In this document: piece by piece, positions 18,219 through 28,156 of the stretch
Layout of the letters: the number at the start of each line of letters is the position of its first letter
How positions within the stretch are numbered: the first letter of the stretch is position 1
NCBI RefSeq assembly: GCF_030818255.1
Contig: NZ_JAUTAG010000001.1
Span: 2,294,001 to 2,358,000 of the forward strand
Source of the DNA: Microbacterium sp. SORGH_AS_0969
GTDB lineage: Bacteria; Actinomycetota; Actinomycetes; Actinomycetales; Microbacteriaceae
Reading direction: 5' to 3'
Length of the DNA stretch: 64,000 bases
The notes under the pieces: model-generated
The model's input: only the letters and a program-made list of their open reading frames with translations
Told to the model about the DNA's origin: nothing
The model's database searches: none
Position numbers and translations under genes: made by a program

Positions 18219-19166
18219 ATGACGCAGGCAGTCGTGGGCGCGACCGGAACGCGTCGTGCGTCCGGTCGCGCCCGCGCCGGCGGGGGATCGAGCCGCCGCC
18301 GGCGCCAGGGATGGGTCGCGTGGGGCTTCGCCCTGCCGTTCGTCGCGGTCTTCGCGGTCTTTATGGTCGTGCCGATCGTGGGCTCGTTCGCGATGTCGTT
18401 CACCGACTTCACGGCGCGCGACATCCGCTCGCCGTTCGCGGTCAACTTCGTCGGACTCGAGCAGTACCTCTCGGTGCTCGGCGACCCGGTGTTCCTCACC
18501 TCGCTGGGCGTGACCGCGACGTTCGTCGTCGTCGGCATCCCGGTCACCATGGCGGTCGCGCTGGCCCTCGCGCTCGCGCTGAACGCCAGCAAGGGGCGCT
18601 TCGTCTCGATCCTGCGCGTCGGCTTCTACGCCCCCGTCGTGACGAGCATCGTCGCGGTGGCGGTCGTCTGGCGCTACATCCTGCAGCCCGAGGGCCTGCT
18701 CAACTCGGCGCTCGCGATCATCGGCATCCAGGGTCCGGACTGGCTCAACGACACCCGCACCGCGCTTCCCTCGCTCATCGCGATGGCGGTCTGGCGCAAC
18801 GTCGGCACGCTGATGGTGATCTTCCTCGCCGGGCTCCAGGCGATCCCCACCGACGTGAAGGAGGCCGCCCTCATGGACGGCGCCTCGTCGTGGCGTCGTC
18901 TGACCTCGATCACCCTCCCGCTCCTGCGCCCGACGCTGCTGCTGGGTGCCGTTCTCATCTCCGTCGGCTTCCTGCAGTTCTTCGAGGAGGCGTTCGTGAT
19001 GACCCAGGGCGGTCCGCTCAACTCCACCCTCTCGGTGGCCTATTACACGTTCAAGCAGTTCGGCTTCGGGCAGTACGGCACGGCCTCGGCCGCGAGCTAC
19101 CTGCTGTTCCTGGCGATCGCGCTGCTCAGCCTGGTGCAGTTCCGCGTGCTGCGCTCCAAGGATTGA
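18219..19166 (+). CDS. Sugar ABC transporter permease (MalF-like)
   Basis: 315 residues. A basic, Arg/Gly-rich N-terminus is followed by six predicted membrane segments. The EAA loop (EAALMDGASSWRRLTSITLPLLRP) is the contact site for the ATPase. It starts four bases after the binding-protein stop. It forms the translocation channel together with the next gene. Confidence 0.92.
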   Translation: MTQAVVGATGTRRASGRARAGGGSSRRRRQGWVAWGFALPFVAVFAVFMVVPIVGSFAMSFTDFTARDIRSPFAVNFVGLEQYLSVLGDPVFLTSLGVTATFVVVGIPVTMAVALALALALNASKGRFVSILRVGFYAPVVTSIVAVAVVWRYILQPEGLLNSALAIIGIQGPDWLNDTRTALPSLIAMAVWRNVGTLMVIFLAGLQAIPTDVKEAALMDGASSWRRLTSITLPLLRPTLLLGAVLISVGFLQFFEEAFVMTQGGPLNSTLSVAYYTFKQFGFGQYGTASAASYLLFLAIALLSLVQFRVLRSKD

Positions 19167-19177
19167 GGGAGGATGCC

Positions 19178-20074
19178 ATGACACTCACGTCCCCCGCGGC
19201 TCCGGCCGTGGTCGCCGAAACCGTCGAGCCGCAGCGCCGCCGCCGCTCCGAGAACCGCGTCACCCCCGGTCGCGCGCTCACCTACGGCGTACTCGTCGTC
19301 GGCTTGATCGTGTGGATCCTGCCCTTCGCCTGGATGCTGCTGGGCTCGGTCAAGACGCAACGCGAGATCCTGCAGCGCCCGCCCACGTGGTGGCCGCAGG
19401 AGTTCACGTGGGAGAACTTCGGCGCCTGGTTCGGCCAGCTGAACTTCGGCCAGTTCTTCGGCAACAGCATCGTGGTGGCGCTGTTCACCGTCGCCGGCAA
19501 CCTCGTCTTCTGCTCGATGGTCGGGTACGCGCTGGCGAAGATGGACTTCCCCGGCAAGAAGGCGCTGTTCCTCGTCGTCATGGTGACCCTGATGGTCCCG
19601 GGCGTCGTCACCTTCGTCCCGCTGTTCGTGATGGTGTCGTCGCTCGGCCTCGTCGACAGCTACGCCGCACTGATCCTGCCGTTCGTCACGACCCCGCTCG
19701 GCGTCTTCCTGATGCGGCAGTTCATGCTCGGCATCCCGGATCCGCTGCTCGAGGCCGCGCGCATCGACGGTGCGGGCGAGCTGCGGATCTTCGCCCGGAT
19801 CGTCATGCCGCTGTGCGGGCCGCCGCTGGCGACGCTCGGCATCCTGACCTTCCTCGCCTCGTGGAACAACTTCCTCTGGCCGCTCGTGGCGGCGCAGACC
19901 GAGGCGAAGTACACCCTTCCCGTCGCGCTGTCGCTGTACTCGACCGGGCAGAGCGCCACGAACTACGGCCTCCTGCTGGCGGGTTCCGTGCTCGTGATCG
20001 CGCCGATCATCCTGCTGTTCGTCTTCCTGCAGCGCTACTTCATCCAGGGCATCGCCTCGACCGGCCTGAAGTGA
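19178..20074 (+). CDS. Sugar ABC transporter permease (MalG-like)
   Basis: 298 residues, six membrane segments, EAA loop EAARIDGAGELRIFARIVMPLCGP, and the C-terminal pattern RYFIQGIASTGLK typical of MalG/LacG proteins. The second half of the importer channel; it needs an ATPase encoded elsewhere. Confidence 0.92.
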   Translation: MTLTSPAAPAVVAETVEPQRRRRSENRVTPGRALTYGVLVVGLIVWILPFAWMLLGSVKTQREILQRPPTWWPQEFTWENFGAWFGQLNFGQFFGNSIVVALFTVAGNLVFCSMVGYALAKMDFPGKKALFLVVMVTLMVPGVVTFVPLFVMVSSLGLVDSYAALILPFVTTPLGVFLMRQFMLGIPDPLLEAARIDGAGELRIFARIVMPLCGPPLATLGILTFLASWNNFLWPLVAAQTEAKYTLPVALSLYSTGQSATNYGLLLAGSVLVIAPIILLFVFLQRYFIQGIASTGLK

Positions 20075-20077
20075 GGC

Positions 20078-20105
20078 GTGGGGCGGGCCCGCGAGCCCGC
20101 CCCAC
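20078..20105 (+). terminator. Hairpin between the importer and GH3 genes
   Basis: GTGGGGCGGGC (20078-20088) pairs perfectly with GCCCGCCCCAC (20095-20105) around a six-base loop. With no following T-run it is more likely a partial terminator or mRNA-stabilising stem that separates importer and enzyme levels. Confidence 0.55.
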
Positions 20106-20164
20106 TCTCCCGCCCCTGAGCTCCCGCCGGTCCGCGCACCGGCGGCCCCGAAAGGATCCCCCGC

Positions 20165-22027
20165 ATGACCTCCGCCCGCTTCCTCACCGCGCCCGATGGC
20201 ACGCGCTTCCGCGACCTGAACGGCAACGGCGTGATGGACCCGTACGAGAACCCGACGCTCAGCGTCGAGGAGCGCACCGAAGACCTGCTCGCGCGCCTGA
20301 GCCTCGAAGAGAAGGTCGGGCTGATGTTCCAGACCGTGATCGAGGTCGGCGACGACGGCGAGGTGCTCGAGGCCCCGGGCAAGATCTCGAAGTCGCCCAC
20401 CACCACGGTCGTCGTGAACAAGCGGATGAACCACTTCAACGTGCACGCGATCCGCACCGCCCGGCAGGCGGCGACCTGGAACAACAACCTCCAGGCTCTC
20501 GCCGAGACGACGCCGCACGGCATCCCGGTCACGATCAGCACCGATCCGCGGCACGCCTTCGTCGAGAACACGGGCGTGGCCTTTTCGGCCGGTCCCTTCT
20601 CGCAGTGGCCCGAGGGGCTGGGGCTCGCCGCCCTCGACGACGTCGAGACCGTGCGCGAGTTCGCCGAAGTCGCGCGGCGCGAGTACGTCGCCGTCGGCAT
20701 CCGCGCGGCGCTCCACCCGCAGATCGACCTGGCGACCGAACCCCGGTGGGGTCGGCAGGCGCAGACCCTGGGTCAGGATGTCGCCCGCGTGACCGAGTTC
20801 ACCGCGGCCTACCTGCAGGGTTTCCAGGGCGACGAGCTCGGACCCGAGAGCGTGGCCTGCACGACCAAGCACTTCCCGGGCGGCGGGCCGCAGCTGGACG
20901 GCGAGGACGCGCACTTCCCCTACGGCCGCGAGCAGGTGTACCCCGGCGGCATGTTCGACTACCACCTCGAGCCGTTCCGTGAGGCGATCCGTCGCGGCAC
21001 CGCGGGCATGATGCCGTACTACGGCATGCCGGTCGGCCTCGAGGTCGACGGTCAGCCGATCGAAGAGGTCGGCTTCGGGTACAACCGTCAGATCATCACG
21101 GGGCTGCTCCGCGAACAGCTCGGATACGACGGCGTCGTCGTCACCGACTGGGAGCTCGTGAATGACAACCACGTCGGCGACCAGGTTCTCCCCGCCCGTG
21201 CCTGGGGAGTCGAGCATCTCTCCGCGGTGGAGCGCATGGAGAAGATCCTGGATGCCGGGAGCGACCAGTTCGGCGGGGAGGAGTGCGTCGAGATGCTCGT
21301 CGACCTCGTCCGCTCGGGCCACGTGTCCGAGGAGCGCATCGACGCGTCGGCGCGGCGCCTCCTGCGGGTGAAGTTCCAGCTCGGGCTGTTCGACGACCCG
21401 TACGTCGACGTCGACGAGGCCGAGCGGATCGTCGGCAACGCCGAGTTCCGGGCGCTGGGGGAGCGGGCGCAGGCGCGCTCGCTCACCGTGCTGGTGAACG
21501 AGGGGGGCGTGCTGCCCCTGCGTCCCGTCAAGACGGTGTATGTCGAGGGCTTCCGTGCCGGCGACGTCGCCGAGCTGGGCAGCGTCGTCACCGACCCCGC
21601 CGAGGCCGATCTCGCGCTCGTCCGCATCGGCGCGCCGTTCGAGCCGCGCGACGACCTCTTCCTCGAGGCGTGGTTCCACCAGGGCTCCCTCGAGTTCGCG
21701 CCGGGCCTCGTGTACCGGCTGCAGCAGATCGCGGCATCCTGTCCTCTCGTGCTGGTCGTGAATCTCGACCGGCCCGCGATCCTCACCCCCTTCGTGGGGC
21801 ATGCCGCGGCGATCGTCGCCGACTACGGCAGCTCGGCGAAGGCCGTGCTCGACGCCCTCACCGGCCGCGTGCCCCCGCGCGGGCGCCTGCCGATCGAGAT
21901 CCCCCGGTCGATGGATGCCGTGCGTTCCTCGCGCGAGGATGTACCGTCGGACACCGGCGACCCCGTCTTCCCCGTGCACCACGGGCTCGAGCTGGAGGAG
22001 CCGGCGACCGCGGGGCAGAGGGGGTAA
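20165..22027 (+). CDS. Glycoside hydrolase family 3 beta-glycosidase
   Basis: 620 residues. The GH3 N-terminal barrel has KHFPGGGPQLDGEDAHFPYG and the nucleophile segment VVVTDWE with Asp328; the C-terminal alpha/beta sandwich follows. No signal peptide, so it hydrolyses imported oligosaccharides in the cytoplasm, probably beta-glucosides or xylosides. An unusual N-terminal DLNGNGVMDPYENP looks like a calcium-binding, dockerin-like loop and occurs in some GH3 enzymes. It sits between the importer and the LacI gene, completing an uptake-and-cleavage operon. Substrate cannot be fixed from sequence alone. Confidence 0.9.
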   Translation: MTSARFLTAPDGTRFRDLNGNGVMDPYENPTLSVEERTEDLLARLSLEEKVGLMFQTVIEVGDDGEVLEAPGKISKSPTTTVVVNKRMNHFNVHAIRTARQAATWNNNLQALAETTPHGIPVTISTDPRHAFVENTGVAFSAGPFSQWPEGLGLAALDDVETVREFAEVARREYVAVGIRAALHPQIDLATEPRWGRQAQTLGQDVARVTEFTAAYLQGFQGDELGPESVACTTKHFPGGGPQLDGEDAHFPYGREQVYPGGMFDYHLEPFREAIRRGTAGMMPYYGMPVGLEVDGQPIEEVGFGYNRQIITGLLREQLGYDGVVVTDWELVNDNHVGDQVLPARAWGVEHLSAVERMEKILDAGSDQFGGEECVEMLVDLVRSGHVSEERIDASARRLLRVKFQLGLFDDPYVDVDEAERIVGNAEFRALGERAQARSLTVLVNEGGVLPLRPVKTVYVEGFRAGDVAELGSVVTDPAEADLALVRIGAPFEPRDDLFLEAWFHQGSLEFAPGLVYRLQQIAASCPLVLVVNLDRPAILTPFVGHAAAIVADYGSSAKAVLDALTGRVPPRGRLPIEIPRSMDAVRSSREDVPSDTGDPVFPVHHGLELEEPATAGQRG

Positions 22028-22036
22028 GGGCGGCTC

Positions 22037-23164
22037 ATGGCGGAGGGGCAGACGACGCGACGACCGACCGTGTACGACGTCGCGAACGAGGCGAACGTCT
22101 CGATCGCGTCGGTGTCGTTCGCGTTCCGGCGCCCCGACAAACTCAGCGACGCCACCCGCGAGCGGGTCCTCGCCGCGGCGCGCCGCTTGGGGTACGCCCC
22201 CAGCGGCGCTGCGCGGGGGCTCGCGCGGGGCCGGACCGGCACGCTCGGCCTGCACGCCTTCGACCTGCTGCTCGAGCGCGCCGACCCGCTCGCGCAACCG
22301 CTGAGCGGCATGCCGTCCCCGCCGCTCGACACCGGGGGAGTGATCCCCTGGGATCAGACCGACGACGACGTGCTGTCCGACCCGCGTGCCTTCCCGCTGT
22401 ACGTCGACGAGGTGCAGCGCGGCTTCGAGCTGGAGTGCTGGGCGCTCGGGCGCCCGGTCATGCTGAGCAGCGGATCGGATGCCGACGTCTCGGTCGCCGA
22501 CACCGTCGGGCGCGTCGATGGGCTGGCGATCTTCCCCTCGCCGCAGACCGCGCCGACCCTCGCTCGGCACTCCCTGAGCATCCCCGTCGTGCTGTTCAGC
22601 GCCGCGCCGGCGGACGACGCGCACCACCGGGTCCGCGTCGACAACGCCCGCGGGATGCGCGCGCTCGTCGCCCACCTCGTCGATGAGCACGCCGCGACCG
22701 ACCTCGCGTTCGTGGGGCGCCTGGAAGCGACGGATGCCGTCGAGAGACGCGACGCGATGATCGAGGAACTCGAGGCCCGTGGCATCCGGAGCCGTCCCGA
22801 GATCGTCGACGCGACCGTCCGCGGCGAGGACGACCTCGTGCCCCAGGTGCGGGCGCTGATCGCGGGCGGGCGGATGCCGCAGGCCTTCGTCTGCGCGACG
22901 GACCAGAACGCGTTCACGCTGCTCGACGTGCTCGCGGCCGAGGGGGTGCGTGTGCCCGACGACGTGATCGTCACGGGCTTCGACGGCACGCTCGGCTCGC
23001 GCCTGACCAGCCCGCCGTTGACGACCGTCCGCCAGCCGATGGAGGCCATGGGGCGAGCCGCCGCGCGGATCCTCGCGGGCGCGGCCGGAGCTCCGCCCGC
23101 GGGCGGCCCGTTCGACGTCGTGTTCGAGCCCCGGGTGCTGGTGCGGGAGAGCTGCGGCTGCTGA
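22037..23164 (+). CDS. LacI-family transcriptional regulator
   Basis: 375 residues. The helix-turn-helix is TVYDVANEANVSIASVSFAFRRPDKLS and the hinge helix region is PSGAARGLARG; a periplasmic-binding-like sugar domain follows (VFDFDGTLGSRLTSPPLTTVRQP-like ending). It starts nine bases after the GH3 stop. It probably represses the operon through the palindrome at 16879-16890 and is released by the imported sugar. The insert around residues 90-115 (PLSGMPSPPLDTGG) is longer than usual. Confidence 0.9.
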   Translation: MAEGQTTRRPTVYDVANEANVSIASVSFAFRRPDKLSDATRERVLAAARRLGYAPSGAARGLARGRTGTLGLHAFDLLLERADPLAQPLSGMPSPPLDTGGVIPWDQTDDDVLSDPRAFPLYVDEVQRGFELECWALGRPVMLSSGSDADVSVADTVGRVDGLAIFPSPQTAPTLARHSLSIPVVLFSAAPADDAHHRVRVDNARGMRALVAHLVDEHAATDLAFVGRLEATDAVERRDAMIEELEARGIRSRPEIVDATVRGEDDLVPQVRALIAGGRMPQAFVCATDQNAFTLLDVLAAEGVRVPDDVIVTGFDGTLGSRLTSPPLTTVRQPMEAMGRAAARILAGAAGAPPAGGPFDVVFEPRVLVRESCGC

Positions 23165-23244
23165 CGTCGGCGCCGGTCCGTCGGCGGGTGTGCCGTCGTG
23201 GCGGGTCGTCCGGCTCGCGGCGGCCGGGGCGTCGGGTGGCTGTG

Positions 23245-23324
23245 CCGTCGGGCGGAGTTCGTGGGTGACACGCCGGTTCGGGATGCCGTGGCCCGGCGTG
23301 TCGGCGGGGATCTCCGCGTGACGG
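23245..23324. repeat. Family 1 palindrome, single copy
   Basis: An 80-bp copy with CCGTCGGGCGGAGTTCG at the left, GACACGCCG/CGGCGTGTC inside and CTCCGCGTGACGG at the right. It lies between the convergent ends of the LacI gene and the next gene. Confidence 0.9.
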
Positions 23325-23338
23325 TCCCCGAGGGCCGG

Positions 23339-23953
23339 TCAGGCCGCGTTCCACCTCAGCCGCGGGGTGCCCAGGCCCGCCCGCACGCCGCCGGGATCGG
23401 CCACCGGGAACATCGTGACGATCCGCCCGTCGACGGCGTACGCCAGAGCCGCGGAGCCGTCGGGCAGCGGGGCGCCGAGCGCGATGCGCGCGGTGCGGCC
23501 CCCGAACTCCTCGGTCACGGCGTCGGCGCGGGCCAGCAGGGTCGAGGCCGCCGCGGTCGCGCGTGACAGTAGCGTCTTCGGCGGCGCCCAGGGCAGCAGC
23601 GCCCCGGTCTCGAGCCGGCACGCTCGCTCCAGTTCGCCCGACAGCCACCGGTCGCGCTTCAAGCCGTACGGGGTGGGCGTCGTCGACAGCAGATAGCCGT
23701 AGACGTGCAGCACCCCGGCGTTGCCGATCGGCCACTCCGCCGCGAGTCCCGCCCGCTCGTGCAGTTCGTCGAAGACCCCGCGGGGGACCACGGCAGCCCC
23801 GACGTTCTCATCGATCACCGTCGAACGTCCCCACGCGGCGAAGCACCCGGCGGCGCGATCGTCGGCGAGGGCACGGGCGAGCCAGGGGAGGGAGTCGATC
23901 GCGGACGCGGGGTCCGAGACGGCGAGGTGCGCGGCGGCGTTGAGGGTCTGCAC
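23339..23953 (-). CDS. Uncharacterised protein, divergent from the HAD/Phn operon
   Basis: 204 residues with no signal peptide or membrane segment. The sequence suggests an alpha/beta protein (AEWPIGNAGVLHVYGYLLSTTPTPYGLKRDRWL is distinctive) and ends in a beta-rich part. I do not recognise the family. It is divergent from the HAD-PhnDCEE-RpiR operon and shares its 110-base regulatory region, including two operator-like palindromes. It may thus belong to the same pathway. Confidence 0.65.
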   Translation of the reverse strand: MQTLNAAAHLAVSDPASAIDSLPWLARALADDRAAGCFAAWGRSTVIDENVGAAVVPRGVFDELHERAGLAAEWPIGNAGVLHVYGYLLSTTPTPYGLKRDRWLSGELERACRLETGALLPWAPPKTLLSRATAAASTLLARADAVTEEFGGRTARIALGAPLPDGSAALAYAVDGRIVTMFPVADPGGVRAGLGTPRLRWNAA

Positions 23954-24004
23954 CGCTCCACGCTACGACGCTCCCGCGCATCGTTTACACGGCGTTCATC
24001 TGAC

Positions 24005-24051
24005 GTGGACATTCCGTCCACATTTGCGGCGCATCATGGACGCAACGTCCA
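24005..24051. promoter_or_regulatory. Two tandem operator-like palindromes TGGAC-N5-GTCCA
   Basis: GTGGAC-N5-GTCCAC at 24005-24021 and TGGAC-N5-GTCCA at 24037-24051 are perfect, with centres 31 bases (three helical turns) apart. They lie just before the HAD gene; a weak promoter TTTACA (23984)/GACATT (24008) would be covered. The RpiR protein encoded at the operon end is the candidate ligand. Confidence 0.6.
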
Positions 24052-24065
24052 CGACAGGAGCTTCC

Positions 24066-24728
24066 TTGCCTCGCCCCGTCCTCATCTTCGACTTCGACGG
24101 TACCGTCGCCCTCGGCGACGGCCCCCTCTTGGCCTACGCCCGCGCGGTCGCTGCGCACGCGGCATCCGCCGACGCCCTCGTCTCCGCCGTGGCCGCTCGC
24201 CTCGCGGAGCCCTCGGGCGACGCGATCGACGGCTACGACGTCGTCCGCCGCGTCGCCGAGGCCGAGGGGATCGGCGACGACGCGCTCGCCGCCGCCTACA
24301 CCGCCAGTCGCGTTCAGCTCGGCACCCCCGACGCGCCCGTCGCTGTCGCCGTCGGCCTCGCGGAGTTCCTCCGGACCACGGATGCCGAGCGCCTCCTCGT
24401 CACGAACGCGCCGGCGACCCGGCTCGACGAGGCTCTCGCCTCGCTCGGCCTCGCGGGACTGTTCGACCGCATCGTCACCGACGCGGCCAAGCCCGCGGGG
24501 CTCGAGGCCCTGCTCGACAGCCTCGAGGAGGGCACCCCCGTGCTCACGATCGGCGATGTCTGGCGCAACGACCTCGCGCCCGCGTACGCCCGCGGCCACG
24601 CGACCGCCCTCGTCGGCGGCTACCCCGACCCCGCCGCCCACCCCACCTACCGCGCCGACACCCTCGACGAGCTCCTGTCGGCGCTCGCCCAGTGGGTCGC
24701 GAACGCCCGTCTTCCGTTCTCCGCCTGA
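24066..24728 (+). CDS. HAD-family phosphatase
   Basis: About 220 residues. The first HAD motif IFDFDGTVA is at residues 7-15 (Asp9, Asp11), then VTNAPATR as motif II, a motif III Lys in DAAKPAG and GDVWRNDLAPA as motif IV. It probably dephosphorylates a small metabolite brought in by the importer encoded next. A TTG at 66 of this line (24066) follows AGGAG by five bases and gives the natural HAD N-terminus; an in-frame ATG at 24036 lies inside the second operator and is less likely. First gene of the operon. Confidence 0.82.
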   Translation: MPRPVLIFDFDGTVALGDGPLLAYARAVAAHAASADALVSAVAARLAEPSGDAIDGYDVVRRVAEAEGIGDDALAAAYTASRVQLGTPDAPVAVAVGLAEFLRTTDAERLLVTNAPATRLDEALASLGLAGLFDRIVTDAAKPAGLEALLDSLEEGTPVLTIGDVWRNDLAPAYARGHATALVGGYPDPAAHPTYRADTLDELLSALAQWVANARLPFSA

Positions 24729-24754
24729 TCTCCACCCGACCCGCAGAAGGAATC

Positions 24755-25729
24755 ATGAACACTCGTCGCATCCGATTCGCCACCGCCCTCGCCTCGGTGG
24801 CCCTCGCTTCCGTCGCCCTCGCGGGCTGCTCCGGCACCGCGGGCGCCGCGTCCGGGCCCGCCGCCGACCCGAGCTCGCTCGTGCTCGCCCTCGTTCCCTC
24901 CCAGGACCAGGCGAACCTCGTCGACACCGCGAAGCCCCTCACCGACATGCTCACCGAGAAGCTCGGCATCCCGGTCACCGGTGTGGTGTCGAAGGACTAC
25001 CAGGCCGCCGTCGAGGCCATGGGTGCGGGGCAGGCCCAGATCGGCTTCCTGCCGTCGCTGCAGCTCTGGCAGGCAAACGACCGATACGGTGCCTCGGTCG
25101 TCCTCCAGACCGAGCGCAACGGCAACATCACCTACCCGGGCCAGTTCATGACGAACAACCCCGACAAGTACTGCTCGACGCCCGTCGTCGAACGCGACGG
25201 CATGAGCTTCTGCAACGGCGCCGACGCGCTGAAGGGCCCGGCCGGGCTCGACTCGATCACCAAGATCGCCGGTGCCAAGGTCGCCGTGCTCGGTCCCGGC
25301 TCGCCCGCCGGCTACATCTACCCCATGCTCGCGCTGAAGGAGGCCGGCGTCGACATCGACAGCGGCTTCCAGAAGGTGCCCGTCACCGCCAACGACGCGT
25401 CCGTGCTCGCGGTGTACAACGGCGACGCCGAGGTCGGCTTCAGCTTCTGGGACGCGCGCACGCTCGTGCAGAAGGACAAGCCCGACGTGGGTCAGAAGGT
25501 CGTCGTCTTCGGCCTGACCAATGAGATCCCCAACGACGGCGTCGCCGTGTCGAAGGACCTCTCGCCCGACCTGCAGAAGAAGATCTCCACGGCTCTCGAG
25601 GAGTACTCCGCGACTGACGAGGGCTCCGCCGCGCTCAAGGCCGTCTACTCGATCACCAAGCTCGCCCCGGCCGACCCGTCGTCGCTCGATGTCGTCGCCC
25701 GCGCCGCGCAGGAGCTCGGACTCCAGTGA
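24755..25729 (+). CDS. phnD: PhnD-like ABC transporter substrate-binding lipoprotein
   Basis: 324 residues with a lipoprotein signal (LAGC, Cys25). The fold is that of the phosphate/phosphonate-binding PhnD group: [14 protein letters not shown] at the start, [15 protein letters not shown], and [22 protein letters not shown]. An insert around residues 120-150 contains two cysteines ([21 protein letters not shown]), likely a disulphide. It binds a phosphonate, phosphite or other oxyanion/organophosphate outside the cell. No C-P lyase gene follows, so the true ligand is open. Confidence 0.88.
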   Translation: MNTRRIRFATALASVALASVALAGCSGTAGAASGPAADPSSLVLALVPSQDQANLVDTAKPLTDMLTEKLGIPVTGVVSKDYQAAVEAMGAGQAQIGFLPSLQLWQANDRYGASVVLQTERNGNITYPGQFMTNNPDKYCSTPVVERDGMSFCNGADALKGPAGLDSITKIAGAKVAVLGPGSPAGYIYPMLALKEAGVDIDSGFQKVPVTANDASVLAVYNGDAEVGFSFWDARTLVQKDKPDVGQKVVVFGLTNEIPNDGVAVSKDLSPDLQKKISTALEEYSATDEGSAALKAVYSITKLAPADPSSLDVVARAAQELGLQ

Positions 25730-26544
25730 CCTCCGGTTCCGTGACCCGGGGCGTCGAGGTTCAGACCTCGGCGCCCTGGGGCATCCGTCTCGACGGCGTC
25801 TCGGTGCGCTACCCCAACGGCACGATGGGGCTGCGCGACGTGAGCGTCGACATCGCCCCGGGCGACCTCGTCGCCGTCGTGGGGCTCTCGGGCTCGGGCA
25901 AATCGACGCTCATCCGCACGATCAACGGTCTCGTGCCGGCGACCTCGGGCACGGTCGAGGTCGGTGGACGCCGCATCGACGGCGCCTCCGGCCGTCGACT
26001 GCGCGAGACGCGCGGTCACATCGGCATGGTGTTCCAGAGCTTCAACCTCGCGGGGCGCACGAGCGTGCTCAACAACGTGCTCGTCGGCCGCCTCGCGCAC
26101 ACCCCGCTGTGGCGCACGCTCCTCGGCGCGTACCGGCCCGAGGATCGCGAGCTCGCGTTCGAGGCGCTCGACCGCGTCGGGATGCTGCCCAAGGTCTGGG
26201 ACCGCGCCTCGGCGCTCTCCGGCGGCCAGCAGCAGCGCGTCGCGATCGCCCGCGCGCTCACGCAGCAGCCGCGCATCGTCCTCGCCGACGAACCCGTCGC
26301 GAGCCTCGACCCGCCCACCGCGCGCGGCGTGATGAACGACCTGCGCCGCATCAACGACGACCTCGGCATCACGGTGCTCGTGAACCTGCACCTGCTCGAT
26401 CTCGCCCGCGAGTACGGCACGCGCATGATCGGCATGCGCGCCGGAGAGATCGTGTACGACGGGCCCGCGGCATCCGCCACCGATGCCGACTTCGCCGAGA
26501 TCTACGGTCGCTCGGTGACCGCGGCCGATCGGCTCGAGCGATGA
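25726..26544 (+). CDS. phnC: PhnC-like ABC transporter ATPase
   Basis: 272 residues, GTG start overlapping the phnD stop. Walker [10 protein letters not shown] (Lys59), signature [15 protein letters not shown], Walker [14 protein letters not shown], and a His in NLHLLD as switch. It powers uptake through the two PhnE-type channels encoded next. Confidence 0.92.
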   Translation: MTSGSVTRGVEVQTSAPWGIRLDGVSVRYPNGTMGLRDVSVDIAPGDLVAVVGLSGSGKSTLIRTINGLVPATSGTVEVGGRRIDGASGRRLRETRGHIGMVFQSFNLAGRTSVLNNVLVGRLAHTPLWRTLLGAYRPEDRELAFEALDRVGMLPKVWDRASALSGGQQQRVAIARALTQQPRIVLADEPVASLDPPTARGVMNDLRRINDDLGITVLVNLHLLDLAREYGTRMIGMRAGEIVYDGPAASATDADFAEIYGRSVTAADRLER

Positions 26545-27335
26545 CCTCCCTCACCGTTCCTCCGCGTCCGAGAGGACGATGGATGCCGTGGACCGCCGCG
26601 CTCGTGATCGTCGCGGTCACGGCGGTCATGTGCCTGCCGGGGGTCGGTGTCGGTCTCGACCTCGCCGCGATCGCGCGCAACTGGCAGCAGGGCGCACTCC
26701 GCATCGTCGAACTGCTCACCCCCGACTGGACGTTCTTCCCCCGCACGGTCGGCCCGATCCTCGAGACGCTGCAGATGGCCGTCATCGGCACGGCCGTCGG
26801 GGCGGCGATCTCGCTGCCGGTGAGCTTCTGGGCCGCGCGGCCCACCAATCCGTTCACCCCGACGCGGGCTCTCGTGCGCGGCATCCTGAACGTGATCCGC
26901 GCGGTGCCCGAGCTCGTCTACGCGGCGGTGCTCGTCGCGATGGTCGGGGTCGGTGCGCTGCCGGGCATCCTGGCGCTCGTGCTGTTCAACGTCGGCATCG
27001 TCGTGAAGCTCGTGTCCGAGTCGATCGACGCCACCGACGCCGGCCCGCTCGAGGCCGGGCGCGCCGCGGGCGGCTCGCAGACGCAGATCAACCGCACGAT
27101 CGCGCTGCCCGACACCTGGCCCACGTTCGTCTCGCAGACGCTGTACGTCTTCGAGCTGAACGTCCGCGCGTCCACGGTGCTCGGACTCGTCGGTGCGGGC
27201 GGCATCGGCCTCCTCATCGACGCCGTGCGCACCTTCTACCGCTACGACCAGCTGTCGCTCGTCATCCTCGAGATCTTGGTGATCGTCGTGGTGCTCGACA
27301 CCGTCAGCGACGCGATCCGCCGGAGGCTCGTATGA
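26541..27335 (+). CDS. phnE: PhnE-like ABC transporter permease 1
   Basis: 264 residues, ATG overlapping the phnC stop. About six membrane segments; coupling loop [24 protein letters not shown] and the family pattern [17 protein letters not shown] near the C-terminus. Half of a heterodimeric channel with the next gene. Confidence 0.9.
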   Translation: MTSLTVPPRPRGRWMPWTAALVIVAVTAVMCLPGVGVGLDLAAIARNWQQGALRIVELLTPDWTFFPRTVGPILETLQMAVIGTAVGAAISLPVSFWAARPTNPFTPTRALVRGILNVIRAVPELVYAAVLVAMVGVGALPGILALVLFNVGIVVKLVSESIDATDAGPLEAGRAAGGSQTQINRTIALPDTWPTFVSQTLYVFELNVRASTVLGLVGAGGIGLLIDAVRTFYRYDQLSLVILEILVIVVVLDTVSDAIRRRLV

Positions 27336-28156
27336 CCGTCCTCGCTCCCGCCCGCCCCGCGGCGCTCGCCGTGCCCGCGCGCCGGCGTCGGCCGCTTCGC
27401 GCCCTGTCGTGGGTCGCGGTGAGCGTCATCGTGATCGCGGCCTTCTGGTCGGCCGACATCACGTGGTCGCGGCTCGGCGAGCTCCCCGCCGAGATCGTCC
27501 GCTATCTCGGGCTGATGTTCCTCTCGCCCAACTGGGCGAAGCTCCCCGAGGCGCTCTGGCAGACATGGCGCAGCGTCGAGATGGCGTGGATCGGCACGGT
27601 GCTCGGCATCCTGATCGCCACGCCGCTCTCGCTCGTCGCGGCGCGCGGCTTCGGACCGGCGCCCGTGCGCATCGCCCTGCGTTTCGTCTTCTCGCTCGTG
27701 CGGGCCGTGCCCGAGCTCGTCTTCGCGATCATCATCCTCTCGGTCACGGGGCTCACCCCTCTCACCGGCGCACTCGCCCTCGCGGTCGGGGGAGTGGGGA
27801 CGCTCGGCAAGTGGGGCTACGAGGCGGTCGAGAACGTCGCCCCGGGTCCCATCGAGGCGGCGCGGGCCGCCGGCGGGTCGACCGCGCAGGTGCTGCGCTG
27901 GGGTGTCTGGCCGCAGGCGGCGCCGACGTTCTTCTCGTTCTGGCTGTACCGCTTCGAGATCAACGTGCGCGCGTCGGCCGTCCTCGGCCTCATCGGCGTG
28001 GGCGGCATCGGCGACATGCTCACCTCGTACACCCAGTACCGTGAGTGGTCGACGGTGGGGATGCTCCTGATCGTCGTGGTCGTCGTCACCGTCGCGATCG
28101 ACGCCGTGTCGGGCCGCATCCGCCGCCGCATCATGGAGGGTCCCCGTGTCCGCTGA
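27332..28156 (+). CDS. phnE: PhnE-like ABC transporter permease 2
   Basis: 274 residues, ATG overlapping the previous stop. It carries the same coupling loop (EAARAAGGSTAQVLRWGVWP) and NVRASAVLGLIGVGGIGDM as its neighbour, so the pair arose by duplication. Its last codons overlap the start of the regulator gene. Confidence 0.9.
   Translation: MTVLAPARPAALAVPARRRRPLRALSWVAVSVIVIAAFWSADITWSRLGELPAEIVRYLGLMFLSPNWAKLPEALWQTWRSVEMAWIGTVLGILIATPLSLVAARGFGPAPVRIALRFVFSLVRAVPELVFAIIILSVTGLTPLTGALALAVGGVGTLGKWGYEAVENVAPGPIEAARAAGGSTAQVLRWGVWPQAAPTFFSFWLYRFEINVRASAVLGLIGVGGIGDMLTSYTQYREWSTVGMLLIVVVVVTVAIDAVSGRIRRRIMEGPRVR

Noticed and set aside
19097..22690. 1197-codon minus-strand open frame
   Set aside because: It runs antisense through the permease, GH3 and LacI genes, has low-complexity Arg/Glu/Gly composition and no recognisable domain.
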